From Leishmania martiniquensis (Eukaryota > Euglenozoa > Kinetoplastea > Trypanosomatida > Trypanosomatidae): a stretch of 64,000 nucleotides of DNA. Under the pieces are notes generated by a model that did not search any database, was not told where the DNA came from, and saw only the letters and a list, made by a program, of their open reading frames with translations. Positions 61,863 to 64,000 of the stretch are shown piece after piece. Location of the stretch: contig NC_090159.1 of the NCBI RefSeq assembly GCF_017916325.1, forward strand, positions 229,501 to 293,500, given 5' to 3'. How positions within the stretch are numbered: position 1 is the stretch's first letter; each line of letters opens with the position of its first letter. The translations under genes and the position numbers were made by a program.

Positions 61863-63614
61863 ATGAGCTCGAGCGACGGTGCTCCGCCGCACAAGCGCCT
61901 TGCATCAGAGCATTGCAGGCGTGACAGGGCCACCCTGGTCGGTGCTCCAGAGCGCATCCGCGGCCCTTCTGAGCGAAGCGCACGCGCGCGCTTTCTGCGA
62001 GAGCTGGAGCAGTACGCCAGTGACGAGGACCTTAACGACGACAGCGTGGGTGTTGTCCTCGGAGCAGGTCCGACGCGGTTGGCGAGTCACGGCAACGGAG
62101 CACTGCCGAGTAACTCCGCAGCTCTGCTGGCATCGGCCACATGCGCTACGTCGTCGCCCGCGCATCCATCAAACATCTCAGAATTCTTCTTCGGAAACGC
62201 AGATGACGCGCACGGTGAAGCAGACGATGACTCAGTCGGCAATGGGGCGGAGAGCATGGCACCCGCTAGCTCCACAAAGGACAGCATCGTCAACAGCGGC
62301 GGCGCAGTGCCGCCTCGCGTTGGGCTGGGGCTGCTGCGTCGCATGCACGCATTCGGCACATCCGGAGGCCGCAGCCGCAGCAGTCGTGACACAGCCGTCG
62401 GCTCAGTGGCAGCCTCTTTCGCGACGCACGCGCCAACCGTACCGAAGGGCCACAACTCGCATGCCCCATCCGCAGGGGGAAACGGCGCGCACCAGCTGCC
62501 GTCTGCGCGGCCGCCACCTGGTGACCTAGAGGTCGTTCACGCGTATGTGCCACTGAGCACAGGAGGCTTCCTGTGCACTGCCAGCGCGGAGGATGACACA
62601 ATGGAGGGGCATCAGGTGCGCGTCGGAGACGTTCTCTCGCTGCGGAAACCCCTCAACGGTCTGGCCCCGCCTCCAAGTAGCGCAGGGACGGGCGCGCTTG
62701 CATCCTCCCCAACAGCCTCGACTGCACCTCTGTCTAGCGCATCTTCCACCGTCGCCACCGCAACGGCGGCGGCTGGCGCGGCACCCGCCCGCTCGGTCGT
62801 CGAGGCAGTAGCACAGAAGGCGATGAGTCACTTCAAGAGTGCTGCCACCTTCACCACAGATGAGCAGAAGTATGGCCGGCAGCTTACCCCTGACATGGTG
62901 CGCCTGCTCTTCGAGGTGACGCGGGTGAATCGGCAATGTCGCAGCATCGAGGCGCTCTTCCTCGACGGGACCCGAGCGAAGGTCTCCTTCTTCGAAGTGC
63001 GGCCGGCAGGGTATGTGGAGCGCAAGATGTACGCGACGTGGAAGGCCGACCCAGCAAGCCGCCCCGTGGCCACTATTCACAGCGACGCATCGTCGCCGAC
63101 CACGTCATCCGCTCCACACGGAGCCGTATTGCCATCCTTGGTGTCGCCGCCGGCACCTACGCCAGAGACCTCCGTTGCCGGTGCCGCGTGGTGGGTGGTT
63201 CCGCGTCTTCTCGTGCGCATCGCAACAGAAGCTGCCGGCGACTGGTACGGTAAGAAATGTGTCGTCAAGTCTGTGCAGCGAAGCGCCGGCCGTGTCAGGC
63301 TGACGGAATGGGTCGAGGAGGGCAGCGGCTGCGGTGTTGGCGAGAGTGGTCGGGGTTTCTCCAGCTGCGGTAAGCCCACGGCGCCCGCTGCGGAGACGCG
63401 AGAGCTGATAGGGGTGGACGGGATCGAGACGGTGGTCCCGAAGAAGGGCGGCCGTGCCATGGTGGTACTAGGGAGCCGGAGAGGTGAGATGTGCACCGTT
63501 CGCAGCCGTGTTCGTGGGCCCAATGGTGAGCTGACAGCCGTTGAGGTGGAGATTAGTAGAACCAAGGAGGTGCTGACGCTGCAGGCTGACGAGCTGTGCG
63601 CCCTGGCGCGATGA
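61863..63614 (+). CDS. GPKOW / Spp2 / MOS2-like splicing factor with C-terminal KOW motif
   Basis: This 583-residue protein starts at MSSSDGAPPHKR; an in-frame ATG seven codons upstream (61842) is possible. The C-terminal part resembles the last KOW region of human GPKOW and plant MOS2. It contains WWVVPRLLVRI (from Trp443), GKKCVVKSVQRSAGRV, then ETVVPKKGGRAMVVLGSRRGEMCTV (from Glu522). The segment Gly154-Leu-Gly-Leu-Leu-Arg-Arg-Met161 followed by a Gly-rich run (165-169) aligns with the G-patch core (GLAMLRGMGW-type) of the family but has lost several glycines. GPKOW/Spp2 recruits and activates the DEAH helicase Prp2 in the spliceosome. Here the G-patch and KOW parts are separated by about 270 mostly Ser/Ala-rich residues. 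The family call is by eye, good for the KOW end and weaker for the G-patch. Confidence 0.72.
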   Translation: MSSSDGAPPHKRLASEHCRRDRATLVGAPERIRGPSERSARARFLRELEQYASDEDLNDDSVGVVLGAGPTRLASHGNGALPSNSAALLASATCATSSPAHPSNISEFFFGNADDAHGEADDDSVGNGAESMAPASSTKDSIVNSGGAVPPRVGLGLLRRMHAFGTSGGRSRSSRDTAVGSVAASFATHAPTVPKGHNSHAPSAGGNGAHQLPSARPPPGDLEVVHAYVPLSTGGFLCTASAEDDTMEGHQVRVGDVLSLRKPLNGLAPPPSSAGTGALASSPTASTAPLSSASSTVATATAAAGAAPARSVVEAVAQKAMSHFKSAATFTTDEQKYGRQLTPDMVRLLFEVTRVNRQCRSIEALFLDGTRAKVSFFEVRPAGYVERKMYATWKADPASRPVATIHSDASSPTTSSAPHGAVLPSLVSPPAPTPETSVAGAAWWVVPRLLVRIATEAAGDWYGKKCVVKSVQRSAGRVRLTEWVEEGSGCGVGESGRGFSSCGKPTAPAAETRELIGVDGIETVVPKKGGRAMVVLGSRRGEMCTVRSRVRGPNGELTAVEVEISRTKEVLTLQADELCALAR

Positions 63615-64000
63615 GCCCAGCCACCGTCTTTCTCAAGCCCTGTCTCGAGCGTACGACCCTTTCTGGCGCAGTACACGGCAGGCATGCAGCAGACGGTGGA
63701 CGCACACGCACACACGCTCAGTCTCTTCTGTCCATGTCAGCCGCATCGCCTTCGTTATCACCGATGCATCTGTGGACTTCGGGAGCCGTCATGAGCGTTG
63801 GGCATTTCACACGAAAAGTGCAGTGGAGACTTGAGGCCTGAGGGTGCCGCTGCCAGTGGCCGGATAGAAGCCGGAAAGGGGAGGTGGCGCAGAGACAGGC
63901 GCCAAAACTTCCACCGGTGTCATGGCAGCAGCAGGGGCCGCCAACGCGGCGACCGCGCAGCCCAGGGGCATAGCTCGCCGCTTGCATAGAGGCGCATGGT
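63615..64000. other. 3' UTR/intergenic sequence to the window end
   Basis: I see no supported gene start or repeat in these 386 bases; they probably belong to the 3' UTR of the preceding gene and the following spacer. Confidence 0.4.

Overview
This window looks like nuclear DNA of a Leishmania-type trypanosomatid (kinetoplastid). Seventeen protein-coding genes plus one 3' gene fragment all lie on the + strand. None shows an intron. They are separated by long intergenic stretches of polypyrimidine, (CA/GT)n, (TA)n and poly-C sequence. Several start codons follow a pyrimidine tract and an AG by only a few to about 150 bases, the pattern of spliced-leader trans-splicing. There is no strand switch and no tRNA or rRNA gene, so the whole window appears to lie inside one directional polycistronic unit. 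The gene set (mitochondrial ATP synthase subunit c, kinesin-13, inositol/H+ symporter, SRP54, small Tim, RAD54, two malic enzymes) is what I remember from Leishmania chromosome 24. That placement is from memory, and I cannot name the species.

Layout. 1-6.4 kb: the tail of an unknown gene, ATP synthase subunit c and a kinesin-13 with its motor at the extreme N-terminus. 8.6-11.5 kb: a PPPDE/DeSI-type peptidase whose frame is broken by an in-frame TAA but stays open for 113 more codons. 12-17 kb: a zone of visibly lower GC holding a helical hypothetical protein and the kinase domain of a large atypical protein kinase, preceded by an extremely G/C-rich block. 20.7-22.4 kb: the myo-inositol/H+ symporter. 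22.4-26 kb: 3.6 kb without a convincing gene. 26-36 kb: a small membrane protein with a likely frame break, a TMEM245/AI-2E-like membrane protein, a DUF523 protein, a small Tim chaperone and SRP54. 38-45 kb: a 1013-residue hypothetical protein, a HAD-like protein and an RRM protein. 47-58 kb: RAD54 and two malic enzymes. 60-63.6 kb: an RGG protein and a GPKOW/Spp2/MOS2-like splicing factor.

The most striking structure is around the malic enzymes. Three nearly identical direct copies of a 0.46-0.51 kb element, probably a SIDER2-type degenerate retroposon, sit downstream of RAD54, ME1 and ME2. The two otherwise divergent malic enzyme genes share blocks of 106, 38 and 189 bp with no mismatch, which points to gene conversion. 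Together these suggest a locus shaped by, and able to undergo, homologous recombination.

Functionally the genes are mixed, as is usual for trypanosomatid polycistrons: mitochondrial energy and import (subunit c, small Tim, malic enzyme), secretion (SRP54), transport (inositol, AI-2E-like), genome maintenance (RAD54), cytoskeleton (kinesin-13) and RNA biology (RRM, RGG and GPKOW-like proteins).
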